A stretch of 64,000 nt of DNA. Origin: JBBQLG01 sp964251665 (GTDB lineage Bacteria; Bacteroidota; Bacteroidia; Cytophagales; Spirosomataceae). Positions 9,219 through 18,095 of the stretch are shown here, piece after piece. Made by a program: the position numbers and the translations under genes. Where the stretch lies: the NCBI GenBank assembly GCA_964251665.1, contig CAXUKO010000013.1, positions 114,071 through 178,070 on the forward strand, in the 5' to 3' direction. The stretch's first letter is position 1, and each line of letters opens with the position of its first letter. The notes under the pieces were generated by a model. The model worked only from the letters and a program-made list of their open reading frames with translations. It was not told the origin of the DNA and made no database searches.

Positions 9219-10253
9219 ATGATAACGACAAGTCCGCCCACCCGGTTCCTCATTATCCAGACTGCATTTATTGGTGATGTTATTCTGGCAACCGCTCTGC
9301 TGGAACAAGTGCACAGCCGATTTCCGGATGCGCAACTCGATGTGCTGGTGCGCAGGGGTAACGAATCGTTGCTCGCGAAGCACCCGTTTCTGAATCAGGT
9401 ACTGATCTGGGACAAAAAAGGCGGTGGGCTGTTCGGCAAATACCGGAGTCTTTATCGCCTGCTGAAAGCTATTCGGCAGCACCCTTATGATGTGATTATC
9501 AACCTGCAGCGCTTTGGCGCTACGGGGCTGCTAACGGCACTGTCGGGCGCTACGGCTACGCTGGGATTCGCCAAAAACCCATTCGCCCGCTTTTACACCT
9601 ACAAGGCCGACCACCGGCTGGAACCGGGTGTCCACGAAGTAGACCGAAACGCGGCATTACTGAACTGGCTGCCTCACCCGCCGGGCCTGCCCAATCCCGG
9701 TCGTGGACCCCGCCCGCGCCCCCGGCTCTACCCGTCTCAGGAGGACTACGAAGCCGTTGAGGTGTACCAAACATTACCATACAATTGCCTGGCACCCACC
9801 TCGGTCTGGTTTACGAAGCAGTATCCCCGCGAAAAGTGGGTAGACCTGATTCAGCAGTTACCCGCCCATCAGCCCATTTATCTGCTGGGTTCGCCCGCCG
9901 ACCGGGCCGCCTGCGACTGGATTCAGCGCGAAGCCGGCTGTAATCACGTCGTTAACCTGGCCGGAAAACTGACCCTCCTGCAATCGGCTGCGCTGGTGGC
10001 CGATGCCGAAATGAACTACGTAAATGATTCGGCACCGCTGCATTTATGCTCGGCTATGAATGCGCCCACAACCGCGATTTTCTGCTCAACCGTACCCGAG
10101 TTTGGATTCGATCCGCTGGCCGACGAGTCGCGGGTTGTGCAGACAGACGAACCCCTCGATTGCAAGCCCTGCAATCTGCACGGGCGTACAGCCTGTCCGC
10201 TGGGTCATTTCCTGTGTGCGCACAGCATCCGCACGGAACAGGTAGTAGCTTGA
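9219..10253 (+). CDS. Glycosyltransferase family 9, ADP-heptose:LPS heptosyltransferase-like
   Basis: The 344-residue protein is a GT9 enzyme, the family that adds heptose to the LPS inner core at the cytoplasmic membrane face. The N-terminal FLIIQTAFIGDVILATALLE is the family's donor-domain opening, and the C-terminal YVNDSAPLHLCSAMNAPTTA is the nucleotide-sugar binding segment. The cysteine-rich tail (CKPCNLHGRTACPLGHFLC) is seen in heptosyltransferase II-like members. ATG at 9219 is chosen because the upstream 18 codons do not resemble the family. The acceptor is not predictable. Confidence 0.9.
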   Translation: MITTSPPTRFLIIQTAFIGDVILATALLEQVHSRFPDAQLDVLVRRGNESLLAKHPFLNQVLIWDKKGGGLFGKYRSLYRLLKAIRQHPYDVIINLQRFGATGLLTALSGATATLGFAKNPFARFYTYKADHRLEPGVHEVDRNAALLNWLPHPPGLPNPGRGPRPRPRLYPSQEDYEAVEVYQTLPYNCLAPTSVWFTKQYPREKWVDLIQQLPAHQPIYLLGSPADRAACDWIQREAGCNHVVNLAGKLTLLQSAALVADAEMNYVNDSAPLHLCSAMNAPTTAIFCSTVPEFGFDPLADESRVVQTDEPLDCKPCNLHGRTACPLGHFLCAHSIRTEQVVA

Positions 10254-10360
10254 GAATAGCCCGATTAGCGCAAGGCTACTGTATAACCAGTTCGAATCGC
10301 TAAACCATTGTCCCCATTTTTTTCGTTAGGAGGTGAGTACCATCTTCCGATTCTCCCATC

Positions 10361-11227
10361 ATGCGCATTACATTGGCCCTGTTGAGTCTGTTTAGTTTAG
10401 CCGCCTGCTCCGACACGTCCCTTACGGCTCAGTTTGCTACCGAACCTACCGTTACGCCCGTGCCACCGGGCCTGATTGATGAAGCCTCCGGTCTGGTTGA
10501 CAGCCATTCCATTCCCGCCAGCCTGTGGACTGAACAGGACAGCGGCAACCCGGCTAATCTGGACCTGATTGGCTATGATGGTAAGCTGAAAGGGCGGGTG
10601 GCCATTCCCAACGCTACCAACCGCGACTGGGAAGACCTAGCGTCGGGACCGGGACCACAGGCCGGGGTAAATTACCTCTACATCGCCGAGATTGGGGATA
10701 ATGACGCTACGCATCAGACCAGCTACGTGTATCGCCTGCCTGAGCCGGGTAGTGTCAACGCCAGCGTCAATCCGGCGGCTGTCGAGAAAATCTCGTTTCA
10801 ATACCCGGATGGTGCCCGCGATGCGGAATGCCTGATTCTGGACCCACAAACGAAAGACCTTTGGATTGTGACAAAACGGGAAAGTAAAGTACATCTCTAT
10901 CAACTGCCCTATCCGCAGGCGACAACCGGCATCATTACGGCGAAAGCCTGGGGCGAACTACCGCTGACCGGTATCGACGGAGGGAGTATTTCCTCGGACG
11001 GGACCGAAATTCTGCTTCGCAGCTACACCAACGTCTATTACTTTAAACGCAGTAGCGGACAGTCGGTTGCCGACGCCCTACAGCGTCAGACTGCTCAAAC
11101 GCTGCCTTATCGACTTGAGCCTCAGGGTGAAGCAGTTTGCTTCGATAAAGACAATAAAGGCTATTTCACGATCAGTGAACGTAGCAATGCATCTTCCGTC
11201 AATCTGTATTACTACGCCCGGCAGTAA
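10361..11227 (+). CDS. Lipoprotein, propeller-like, unknown function
   Basis: This 288-residue product has a lipobox (LAAC, Cys16) and is probably membrane-anchored on the periplasmic side or at the surface. Repeating YLYIAEIGDN / DLWIVTKRESKVHLYQL / EILLRSYTNVYYFKRS segments suggest a beta-propeller or esterase-like propeller fold. I do not recognise an enzyme signature. An unusually good Shine-Dalgarno match (AGGAGGTGA, 10328-10336) lies 24 nt before the ATG, too far to be optimal. It ends shortly before the desaturase gene and may be cotranscribed with it. Confidence 0.7.
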   Translation: MRITLALLSLFSLAACSDTSLTAQFATEPTVTPVPPGLIDEASGLVDSHSIPASLWTEQDSGNPANLDLIGYDGKLKGRVAIPNATNRDWEDLASGPGPQAGVNYLYIAEIGDNDATHQTSYVYRLPEPGSVNASVNPAAVEKISFQYPDGARDAECLILDPQTKDLWIVTKRESKVHLYQLPYPQATTGIITAKAWGELPLTGIDGGSISSDGTEILLRSYTNVYYFKRSSGQSVADALQRQTAQTLPYRLEPQGEAVCFDKDNKGYFTISERSNASSVNLYYYARQ

Positions 11228-11320
11228 ATCAGTTTATGGTTAAGATCGTTGTAGTTGGTTGAGAGAACGACAATCATCTTAACCAAGCACGGCTGGTCCG
11301 ACCGTAACAAAACTACTTAC

Positions 11321-12829
11321 ATGAAAACAGCGGCTGTAATTGGGGCTGGTATTGCTGGTATTGCATCGGCTATCCGGCTGGCGGTGAAAGGCTACAGGGT
11401 TGACGTATTTGAAGCCAACGCGTACCCCGGTGGTAAGTTGTCCAGCTTTGAGCAGTCGGGGTATCGGTTTGATGCGGGCCCGTCGCTGTTTACCATGCCG
11501 CAACTGGTCGAAGACCTCTTCCGGCTCGCGAACCGGAAACCCGCCGATTACTTCGAGTACATCCGGCTGGACGAAACATGCCGGTATTTTTGGGATGATA
11601 CCACCCGCCTGACCGCCTGGGCCGATCATGATCGCTTTGCCGCCGAGGTAGAGACACGCCTACTGGAGCCAAAGGCCCACCTGTTGGCTCATCTCCGGGA
11701 TAGTGCGCTCAAATACGACGTCACGGAGAAGTTGTTTCTGCAAAAATCCCTGCATAAGATTTCGACCTGGATTGGGCGCGATGCCCTGAAAGGCTACCTG
11801 AATCTGCCCCGGCTGGGCGTGTTCGATACGATGAATGCAGCCAACGAACGCCGGTTTTCGCATCCCAAGCTGGTCCAGTTGTTTAACCGCTACGCGACCT
11901 ATAACGGCTCTGACCCCTACCAGACGCCCGCGACGATGAACATCATTCCACATCTGGAGTACAACATCGGTGCGTTTTTTCCGAAGCAGGGCATGGTCAG
12001 CATCACGAGCAGTCTGGTGAAACTGGCCGAAGACCTGGGCGTGACGTTTCATTTCAACACAAAAGTTACCGCAATTGTGACGGAGGGAAAAACGGTGTTG
12101 GGGATAAGGCCAGAGGAAAAAGCAGGCGAGGAGCAGAGGGAGAAATGGGCTGTTTCCTCCTCGCTCCCTTTCCTCCCCTTCTCCCTCGTTGTTTCCAACA
12201 TGGACGTGGTGAATACCTTTCGAAAACTGCTGCCCGGCGCCCGGCAACCAGAGCGTATTTTGCGGCAACCCAAGTCCAGTTCAGGGCTTATTTTTTATTG
12301 GGGCATTAAGCGTGAATTCCGCGAACTGGGTTTACACAACATCTTTTTCAGCAACGACTACCGCACTGAATTCACCTCACTTTTTGGGCGCAACGAACTG
12401 GACGACGACCCGACCGTGTACCTGAATATCACCTCGAAACACAAACCCGACGATGCCCCGCCGGGCTGCGAGAACTGGTTTATCCTGCTCAATGCGCCCA
12501 ATAATACTGGCCAGGACTGGGATGCGATCATTGACCGGGCGCGACAAAACATAATTCGTAAACTGAGTTATGTGCTGGGCGTTGATATTGAACCCCTGAT
12601 CGAGACCGAAGCCGTGCTGGACCCCCGAAGCATTGAGGCCAACACCTCCAGTTCGCAGGGCGCGCTGTACGGTAATTCGTCTAACAACCGGTTTGCCGCT
12701 TTTTTGCGTCATGCTAACTTTTCGCACGAGTTCGAGAACCTTTATTTTGTCGGGGGCAGTGTGCATCCGGGCGGAGGGATTCCGCTTTGCCTGTTGTCCG
12801 CCAAGATTGCGACGGAGCTGATCGAGTGA
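11321..12829 (+). CDS. Phytoene-desaturase-family FAD oxidoreductase (CrtD-like)
   Basis: The 502-residue protein is an FAD-dependent carotenoid desaturase. The Rossmann motif GAGIAGIASAIRLAVKG is at 8-24, followed by EANAYPGGKLSSFEQSGYRF and GPSLFTMP, and the C-terminal FAD-contacting segment is GGSVHPGGGIPLCLLSA. The GPSLFTMP version resembles CrtD (1-hydroxycarotenoid 3,4-desaturase) more than CrtI; this distinction is inference. Residues about 257-290 carry a polar Glu/Lys/Ser/Pro-rich stretch, encoded by a G/A-rich then C/T-rich imperfect inverted repeat, that looks inserted ahead of the conserved VVSNMD. No other carotenoid gene is in the window. Confidence 0.85.
   Translation: MKTAAVIGAGIAGIASAIRLAVKGYRVDVFEANAYPGGKLSSFEQSGYRFDAGPSLFTMPQLVEDLFRLANRKPADYFEYIRLDETCRYFWDDTTRLTAWADHDRFAAEVETRLLEPKAHLLAHLRDSALKYDVTEKLFLQKSLHKISTWIGRDALKGYLNLPRLGVFDTMNAANERRFSHPKLVQLFNRYATYNGSDPYQTPATMNIIPHLEYNIGAFFPKQGMVSITSSLVKLAEDLGVTFHFNTKVTAIVTEGKTVLGIRPEEKAGEEQREKWAVSSSLPFLPFSLVVSNMDVVNTFRKLLPGARQPERILRQPKSSSGLIFYWGIKREFRELGLHNIFFSNDYRTEFTSLFGRNELDDDPTVYLNITSKHKPDDAPPGCENWFILLNAPNNTGQDWDAIIDRARQNIIRKLSYVLGVDIEPLIETEAVLDPRSIEANTSSSQGALYGNSSNNRFAAFLRHANFSHEFENLYFVGGSVHPGGGIPLCLLSAKIATELIE
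12124..12174. repeat. Imperfect inverted repeat inside the desaturase gene
   Basis: A purine-rich arm (12124-12145), a 7-nt spacer and a pyrimidine-rich arm (12153-12174) form an imperfect stem. It lies in the coding frame and encodes residues that do not look conserved. Confidence 0.6.
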
Positions 12830-12924
12830 AAAGTGTTATTGGCACACTGGAACCGCTGGCTCATAATGCGGGCCACTGGAGTCGGTTTGGCAGTTATCGG
12901 TTAGCAACAAATTCTGCTTATACC

Positions 12925-13515
12925 ATGAAAAAAGCGATGCTCTGTGCCGGGCTGGCCGTCATGCTGGTCGCGGGCTATGGCTGTTCGGGGAAGAAAGACA
13001 GCAATGAAGCCGCCAAGGACATTAACGAAGCCAAAATTGAGGATAAAGCCACAGCCAATACGGACGATGAGTCGGAGACTGATCAGATAAACGAGTCAAC
13101 GTATCTGGTCGATCTGGCCAACGTCGGGCTGACCGGCTACGAGCTGAGTAAGCTGGCTGTTCAGCGGGCTACGAATCAGGAGGTGAAAATTTATGCGCAG
13201 GACGTCGGCAAAAAATACCTCGCTGCCGATAAAGAACTCCAGGCGCTGACCCAACCCAAGAAGTTGACACTGCCCACTACGCTCTCCAAGGACAGTCAGG
13301 GGATGCTGGCCGACTTAACGGATGAAAAGCCGGGAGCCGATTTTGATAAGAAATACCTTAGTCAGATGGCTGATCTCAACAAACAGACGACGGCCAAGGC
13401 TTCCGGGATTCGGACGAACACCCAAAATACGGCCCTGCAAAACTTTGTAACCCAGGTGTTAGCCGACAGTAAAGCCCAGAAAGAACAGTTGCAGAAACTT
13501 CAGGATGCGCTGTAA
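12925..13515 (+). CDS. DUF4142 lipoprotein
   Basis: This 196-residue product has a lipobox VAGYGC (Cys20), a charged linker rich in Asp/Glu/Lys, then a helical DUF4142 domain from about residue 60 onward (STYLVDLANVGLTGYELSKL, KKYLSQMADLNKQT, NFVTQVLADSKAQKEQL). DUF4142 proteins are ferritin-like four-helix bundles of unknown function, common in soil bacteria. ATG at 12925 is chosen because it gives a normal signal peptide. A bidirectional terminator follows at 13554. Confidence 0.87.
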   Translation: MKKAMLCAGLAVMLVAGYGCSGKKDSNEAAKDINEAKIEDKATANTDDESETDQINESTYLVDLANVGLTGYELSKLAVQRATNQEVKIYAQDVGKKYLAADKELQALTQPKKLTLPTTLSKDSQGMLADLTDEKPGADFDKKYLSQMADLNKQTTAKASGIRTNTQNTALQNFVTQVLADSKAQKEQLQKLQDAL

Positions 13516-13553
13516 ACCGTTCCGATTGACTCTAAAAATGGGTTTTGTAATTG

Positions 13554-13596
13554 AAAAGCCGTGTCAGGTACCACTGGTCCCGTACACGGCTTTTTT
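13554..13596 (+). terminator. Terminator after DUF4142 gene
   Basis: AAAAGCCGTGT (13554-13564) pairs with ACACGGCTTTT (13584-13594), with a T-run to 13596. Confidence 0.85.
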
Positions 13597-13654
13597 GTGA
13601 AATGCACTAACTTGCGGCCACTCTTTTTTGCGCATAAAGCGTTGCTAAACCCGC

Positions 13655-14833
13655 ATGGACAGTTCGTACCTGATTATTGCCCTCAGTTTATCGGTTCTGA
13701 TTTCGTACGGATTCGACCTGCTCAGCGGCCGTTTTAAAACCCCCTCGGTGATTCTGCTTCTCGGGCTGGGTATGGGCCTGCGGCAATTGACAGACTACCT
13801 TGCCATTCAGGTGCCTTACGTGGCTCCAACACTGTCGACGCTGGGTGTGCTTGGGCTCATTCTGATTGTGCTCGAAGGGGGCTTAGATCTCGAAATTGAG
13901 CCGGGCAACTACAGCCTGATCCGCCGGACGTCGCTCATGGCGTTGCTGACCATCACGCTAACCACGCTCCTCATTGCCGGTACCCTGTTTCTGCTCCTCG
14001 AAGAAACGTTTTACAAATGCCTGATCAATGCCCTTCCTTTTGCGGTGGTTAGCAGTGCCGTCGTGTTGCCGAGTGTACGGAACCTGACCGACGGACAACG
14101 GGCGTTTATAGTCTACGAATCGTCGTTTTCAGATATTCTGGGGGTAATGGCCTTTAATTTCGTGCTCATGAGTCAGACATCAGTACTGACCGCATCGGGA
14201 ATTTTTGTGCGGGATACACTGGTCATGGCGGTGATCTCGCTTGTCTGCTGTTTCGGGCTGCTTTACCTCATCGGCCGCATCAACCACCCCGTTAAGTTTC
14301 TGCCCATCATTTCGGTGCTGTTCCTGGTGTATGCCGTGGCCAAGATTTACCAGCTCTCCTCCCTGTTGCTGATCCTGGTTTTTGGCTTGTTCCTGAACAA
14401 TACCGAACTATTTATGCGGGGGCGGCTGGGTGAAATCTTCAAGAATGACCTCTTCGAGAAGGAGCTTGACCAACTCAAGAACCTCACCACAGAAGGCGCG
14501 TTTGTGGTACGTACCTTCTTCTTTCTGCTCTTCGGTTATGCGGCCGAGGCCAAATCACTGATTGACCCGGACGCGTTGATTGTAAGTGCTATTTTCGTGA
14601 TTGTCATTCTGGCTGTGCGGGCACTGGCACTACGAATCACCTTTCGGGGTGCTCTAAAACCCATTGTCTGGATTGCCCCGCGTGGTCTGCTGACGATTCT
14701 GCTCTACCGCGAGATTCCCGAATCGCTCCGCCTGACTGGGTTTCCTACGGGTATTCTGATTCTGGTGGTTATTCTGTCGTCGCTGGCTATGATGGCGGGA
14801 GTACTGGGTAGTAAGCCGGTGGTGAGCGAATGA
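13655..14833 (+). CDS. Cation:proton antiporter (CPA family)
   Basis: The 392-residue protein is almost entirely hydrophobic, with about 11-12 membrane segments, as in the monovalent cation:proton antiporter (Na+/H+ exchanger) family. Recognisable pieces are LIVLEGGLDLEIE near 70-82, VVSSAVVLPSVRNL near 125, and FSDILGVMAFNF near 155, where the aspartate corresponds to the ion-binding position. It has no C-terminal TrkA-type regulatory domain. The transported ion (Na+, K+ or Li+) cannot be assigned. A second, unrelated Na+/H+ antiporter gene lies 0.4 kb downstream. Confidence 0.87.
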   Translation: MDSSYLIIALSLSVLISYGFDLLSGRFKTPSVILLLGLGMGLRQLTDYLAIQVPYVAPTLSTLGVLGLILIVLEGGLDLEIEPGNYSLIRRTSLMALLTITLTTLLIAGTLFLLLEETFYKCLINALPFAVVSSAVVLPSVRNLTDGQRAFIVYESSFSDILGVMAFNFVLMSQTSVLTASGIFVRDTLVMAVISLVCCFGLLYLIGRINHPVKFLPIISVLFLVYAVAKIYQLSSLLLILVFGLFLNNTELFMRGRLGEIFKNDLFEKELDQLKNLTTEGAFVVRTFFFLLFGYAAEAKSLIDPDALIVSAIFVIVILAVRALALRITFRGALKPIVWIAPRGLLTILLYREIPESLRLTGFPTGILILVVILSSLAMMAGVLGSKPVVSE

Positions 14834-14840
14834 TCCCCGG

Positions 14841-15170
14841 TCATACCCACCGCAAAAATGCCCACCAGTTCCGGCTTTTTAAATACCCAAATTCAGCCTC
14901 GTGCGTGTAGGCTTCCTGCTCAAAACTGATATTTCGATAGGCTGCATAATGATTTAGGCCCTGCCACCGGCCCATCAGGTATTCGGTCAGGTACCAGATA
15001 TAAAACGGTACTACCAATAGCTCCAGCTGCTGCCGCAGGTGAATCCGTTCGTGGTTCAGCAGCACAGCGTCGGGATTCGGACGGCGCACCAGCACGAAAG
15101 GAAACAGGGCCATGCCGTCGACCTGCAAAAACGGAACGTGAAGAATAAACAGTTTGCTGAACTTTGTCAT
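14841..15170 (-). CDS. Small HExxH-containing membrane-associated protein
   Basis: A 109-residue protein with a hydrophobic N-terminus and the segment NHERIHLRQQLELL, in which HERIH satisfies HExxH, followed by a hydrophobic stretch (VVPFYIWYLTEYL) and by FEQEAY about 30 residues later, which could supply a third ligand. This looks like a minimal metallopeptidase-type site, but no activity is established that I can cite. ATG at 15170 is preferred over ATG at 15203 because the alignment-like core begins there. It converges on one antiporter gene and diverges from the next. Confidence 0.75.
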   Translation of the reverse strand: MTKFSKLFILHVPFLQVDGMALFPFVLVRRPNPDAVLLNHERIHLRQQLELLVVPFYIWYLTEYLMGRWQGLNHYAAYRNISFEQEAYTHEAEFGYLKSRNWWAFLRWV

Positions 15171-15246
15171 CCGATGCCGATGTAGCTTTAGGTAAACATA
15201 CACCGTTCCTGTTCAATTCCCGGAACATACTGCTGTTCTTCCACCC

Positions 15247-16548
15247 ATGCTGCTTACCCTTGTTCTTATTTTTATTGCCGGTTACGTTATCATCACGCTG
15301 GAGCACACCATTCGGTTGAATAAAACGGCTACGGCGCTGCTCACGGGTGTAGCCTGCTGGGCCGTTTACGCGTTGTCGGGACCGGATACACACCTCGTTG
15401 GCGAGCACCTGAGCGAAACCCTGAAAGCAGTAGCGGAAATTCTATTCTTCCTGCTGGGTGCCATGACCATTGTAGAGCTGATCGATGCGCACGATGGCTT
15501 TACCCTCATCACCGACCGCATCGCCAGCCGCAACACCCGCACCCTGCTCTGGATTATCAGCTTACTGGCCTTTGTTCTTTCGGCCCTGCTCGATAACCTC
15601 ACCACGGCCATCGTTATGGTATCGGTGCTGCGGAAACTCGTCCGCGACCCGGAGCAGCGACGCACCATGGCGGGCCTGATCATCATTGCCAGTAATGCGG
15701 GCGGGGCGTGGTCACCCATCGGTGATGTCACGACCACGATGCTCTGGATTGGCGGGCAGGTAACGACCACTAACATCGTCCGAACGCTGCTGCTACCCAG
15801 TTTAGTCTCGCTGTTGGTGCCGCTGACCATCCTGACATTTCGTTACAAACCCAGTGCCGATTCGTTCGTAGCCACCCCGGATGAAGAAGGCGTAAGCCGC
15901 CCTTTTGTAACGCAGGCCGTCCGGCGCGACCGGCGTATCATGCTCGCTGTCGGTCTTGGCGGGATGCTTTGGGTGCCAATATTCAAGACTATTACCCACC
16001 TGCCGCCCTACATAGGCATGATGGGCGCACTGGGGCTGATCTGGGCCGTATCGGAAGTCATTCACAAGGATAAAGACGAAGCCGAGCGCGAACAGTTTTC
16101 GGCGGCCTACGCCCTGAGCCGCATTGACGCGCCGAGTATTCTGTTTTTTCTGGGTATTCTGCTGGCCGTTGGTTCGCTCGAAGCGACGGGCATCCTGCGC
16201 GGGCTGGCCGAACAACTGAGCGCATCAGTCGGGAATCTGGATGTGATCGTGATGCTCATCGGACTGGTGTCGGCGGTGGTCGATAACGTTCCCATTGTAG
16301 CGGCTGCGATGGGCATGTACGATCTGGCGACCTACTCCGCTGACGCTAAGCTCTGGGAGTTTCTGGCCTATTGTGCCGGTACGGGCGGCAGTATTCTGGT
16401 TATCGGTTCGGCGGCTGGTGTGGCCGTGATGGGCATGGAACGGCTCGAATTCGGCTGGTACCTGCGGCATATCAGCTGGCTGGCACTGCTGGGCTATCTG
16501 GCCGGTGCGCTGGTGTATCTGGGTGGATTCTGGTTGCTGGCGGGGTGA
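15247..16548 (+). CDS. nhaD: Na+/H+ antiporter NhaD
   Basis: This 433-residue inner-membrane protein fits the NhaD sodium:proton antiporter family, which exports Na+ (and Li+) in exchange for protons under alkaline or saline conditions. Diagnostic stretches are LLDNLTTAIVMVSVLRKL near 116-133, IASNAGGAWSPIGDVTTTMLW near 142-162, and the mirrored VVDNVPIVAAAMGMYDL plus GTGGSILVIGSAAGVAVMG in the second half. Length and hydrophobicity are normal. The gene diverges from the small HExxH gene with a 76-nt spacer. Confidence 0.93.
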   Translation: MLLTLVLIFIAGYVIITLEHTIRLNKTATALLTGVACWAVYALSGPDTHLVGEHLSETLKAVAEILFFLLGAMTIVELIDAHDGFTLITDRIASRNTRTLLWIISLLAFVLSALLDNLTTAIVMVSVLRKLVRDPEQRRTMAGLIIIASNAGGAWSPIGDVTTTMLWIGGQVTTTNIVRTLLLPSLVSLLVPLTILTFRYKPSADSFVATPDEEGVSRPFVTQAVRRDRRIMLAVGLGGMLWVPIFKTITHLPPYIGMMGALGLIWAVSEVIHKDKDEAEREQFSAAYALSRIDAPSILFFLGILLAVGSLEATGILRGLAEQLSASVGNLDVIVMLIGLVSAVVDNVPIVAAAMGMYDLATYSADAKLWEFLAYCAGTGGSILVIGSAAGVAVMGMERLEFGWYLRHISWLALLGYLAGALVYLGGFWLLAG

Positions 16549-16626
16549 TTCTGCCGCCTGTTGCGGAGTTTATACCGCTGCTGTATTTCCCACCGTACAC
16601 AGGAGAGCCGTTTGCGTGACATGGCT

Positions 16627-16634
16627 TATATTTG
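16627..16634 (+). promoter_or_regulatory. -7 element upstream of the M16 operon
   Basis: TATATTTG fits TAnnTTTG and is 46 nt upstream of the ATG at 16681. No TTG is at the ideal -33 distance. Confidence 0.4.
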
Positions 16635-16680
16635 ACATTACGCCAATACGCTTTACTCACCTAATCAGACCACTTTTTGT

Positions 16681-18075
16681 ATGAAAAAAGTCTTTCTATG
16701 GCTCGCACTGGGGCCGGGCCTTTATGCCGCAGCCTCAGCGCAGACCCCGAAGAAACCGGTACCAGCTGCCAAGCCCATGTCTGCCGCGCAGGGCCGGATC
16801 AAGTTTACCGAGTATGACCTGCCCAATGGCCTGCACGTTATTCTGCATCAGGACAATACAACGCCACTGGTCGCCGTCACGGTGATGTACCATGTCGGTT
16901 CTAAAAATGAGCAGCCCAACCGCACCGGTTTCGCTCACTTTTTCGAGCACCTGCTTTTTGAGGGTTCCGACAACATCAAACGGGGCGAGTACATGAAAAT
17001 CGTGAAGGGGAACGGTGGTCAGCTCAACGCGAATACCTCGCAGGACCGCACCTTTTACTACGAAGTGATGCCTGCCAACAAGCTCGAACTGGGCCTGTAT
17101 TTAGAATCGGAGCGGCAGCTGCACGCCAAGATCGACGAAACCGGCGTGAACACGCAACGGGAAGTGGTGAAGGAAGAAAAACGCCAGCGGTACGATAACC
17201 AGCCCTACGGTACGATCCTCCCGCAAATTTTGAAACATGCCTACAAAACGCACCCCTACCAGTGGACACCCATCGGGTCGATCGACGACCTGAACGCGGC
17301 TTCCATTGGCGAATTCCGGCAGTTCTACAAAGACTTCTACGTGCCCAACAATGCTATCCTGTCCATAGCGGGTGATATTAATGTAGAGCAGACGAAAGCG
17401 ATGGTGAACAAGTATTTCGCCGAAATTCCACGGGGTACCAAAGCCATCTACCGCCCAACGGTAAAAGAACCGGCGCAGACTGCGGAAGTGCGCGACATCG
17501 TTTATGACAACATTACCCTGCCCGCCGTGGTGCAGGCGTATCACATTCCGGCTCAGGGAACACCCGATTACTACGCTTTGGACGTGCTACAAACCCTGTT
17601 GGCTGGGGGCGAAAGCTCACGTTTTAACAAGGAAATCGTTGATAAACAGCAGAAAGCAGTGGCTACGGCGGCTGTTCCGTTCGGGCTGGAAGATCCCGGT
17701 CTGTTTCTGACCTACGGCATTGCCAATCAGGGCGTTAAAGCGGACGATCTGGAAGCGGCAATCAATACTGAAATCGACCATGTCAAGAAGGACCTGGTCA
17801 CCGATCTGGAATTTCAGAAAGTGAAGAACCAGATCGAAACGAATTTCGTGAACCAGAACGCCCGCATCTTTGGTGTCGCTGAGAATCTGGCGAATTACAA
17901 AATGTACTATGGCGATGCTAACCTGATCAACACTGAACTGGAGCGTTATAATAAGGTCACCAAAGAGGATCTGCGTCGGGTTGCCAAGCAATACCTGACT
18001 AAGGAGAACCGCGTGGTGCTGTACTACCTGCCCAAAGCGATGGAAGGTAAAACGGATACCGGAAAAGGAAAATAA
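16681..18075 (+). CDS. Secreted M16 zinc peptidase (catalytic subunit)
   Basis: The 464-residue protein has a signal peptide (MKKVFLWLALGPGLYAAASA) and the inverted zinc motif HFFEH at residues 86-90, with the third ligand probably in the ESERQLH/REVVKEEKR segment about 75 residues on. It is a periplasmic M16B-type peptidase. The next gene, 20 nt downstream on the same strand, encodes an M16 protein without the zinc motif. M16B enzymes commonly work as such catalytic/non-catalytic heterodimers that degrade or process peptides, so a dimer is the natural inference. Confidence 0.93.
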   Translation: MKKVFLWLALGPGLYAAASAQTPKKPVPAAKPMSAAQGRIKFTEYDLPNGLHVILHQDNTTPLVAVTVMYHVGSKNEQPNRTGFAHFFEHLLFEGSDNIKRGEYMKIVKGNGGQLNANTSQDRTFYYEVMPANKLELGLYLESERQLHAKIDETGVNTQREVVKEEKRQRYDNQPYGTILPQILKHAYKTHPYQWTPIGSIDDLNAASIGEFRQFYKDFYVPNNAILSIAGDINVEQTKAMVNKYFAEIPRGTKAIYRPTVKEPAQTAEVRDIVYDNITLPAVVQAYHIPAQGTPDYYALDVLQTLLAGGESSRFNKEIVDKQQKAVATAAVPFGLEDPGLFLTYGIANQGVKADDLEAAINTEIDHVKKDLVTDLEFQKVKNQIETNFVNQNARIFGVAENLANYKMYYGDANLINTELERYNKVTKEDLRRVAKQYLTKENRVVLYYLPKAMEGKTDTGKGK

Positions 18076-18095
18076 GCCCTCACTCAAACAGAACC

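Noticed and set aside
10328..10336. AGGAGGTGA as the ribosome-binding site of the gene at 10361
   Set aside because: The spacing of 24 nt is too long, no nearer in-frame start exists and Bacteroidota rarely rely on such sites.
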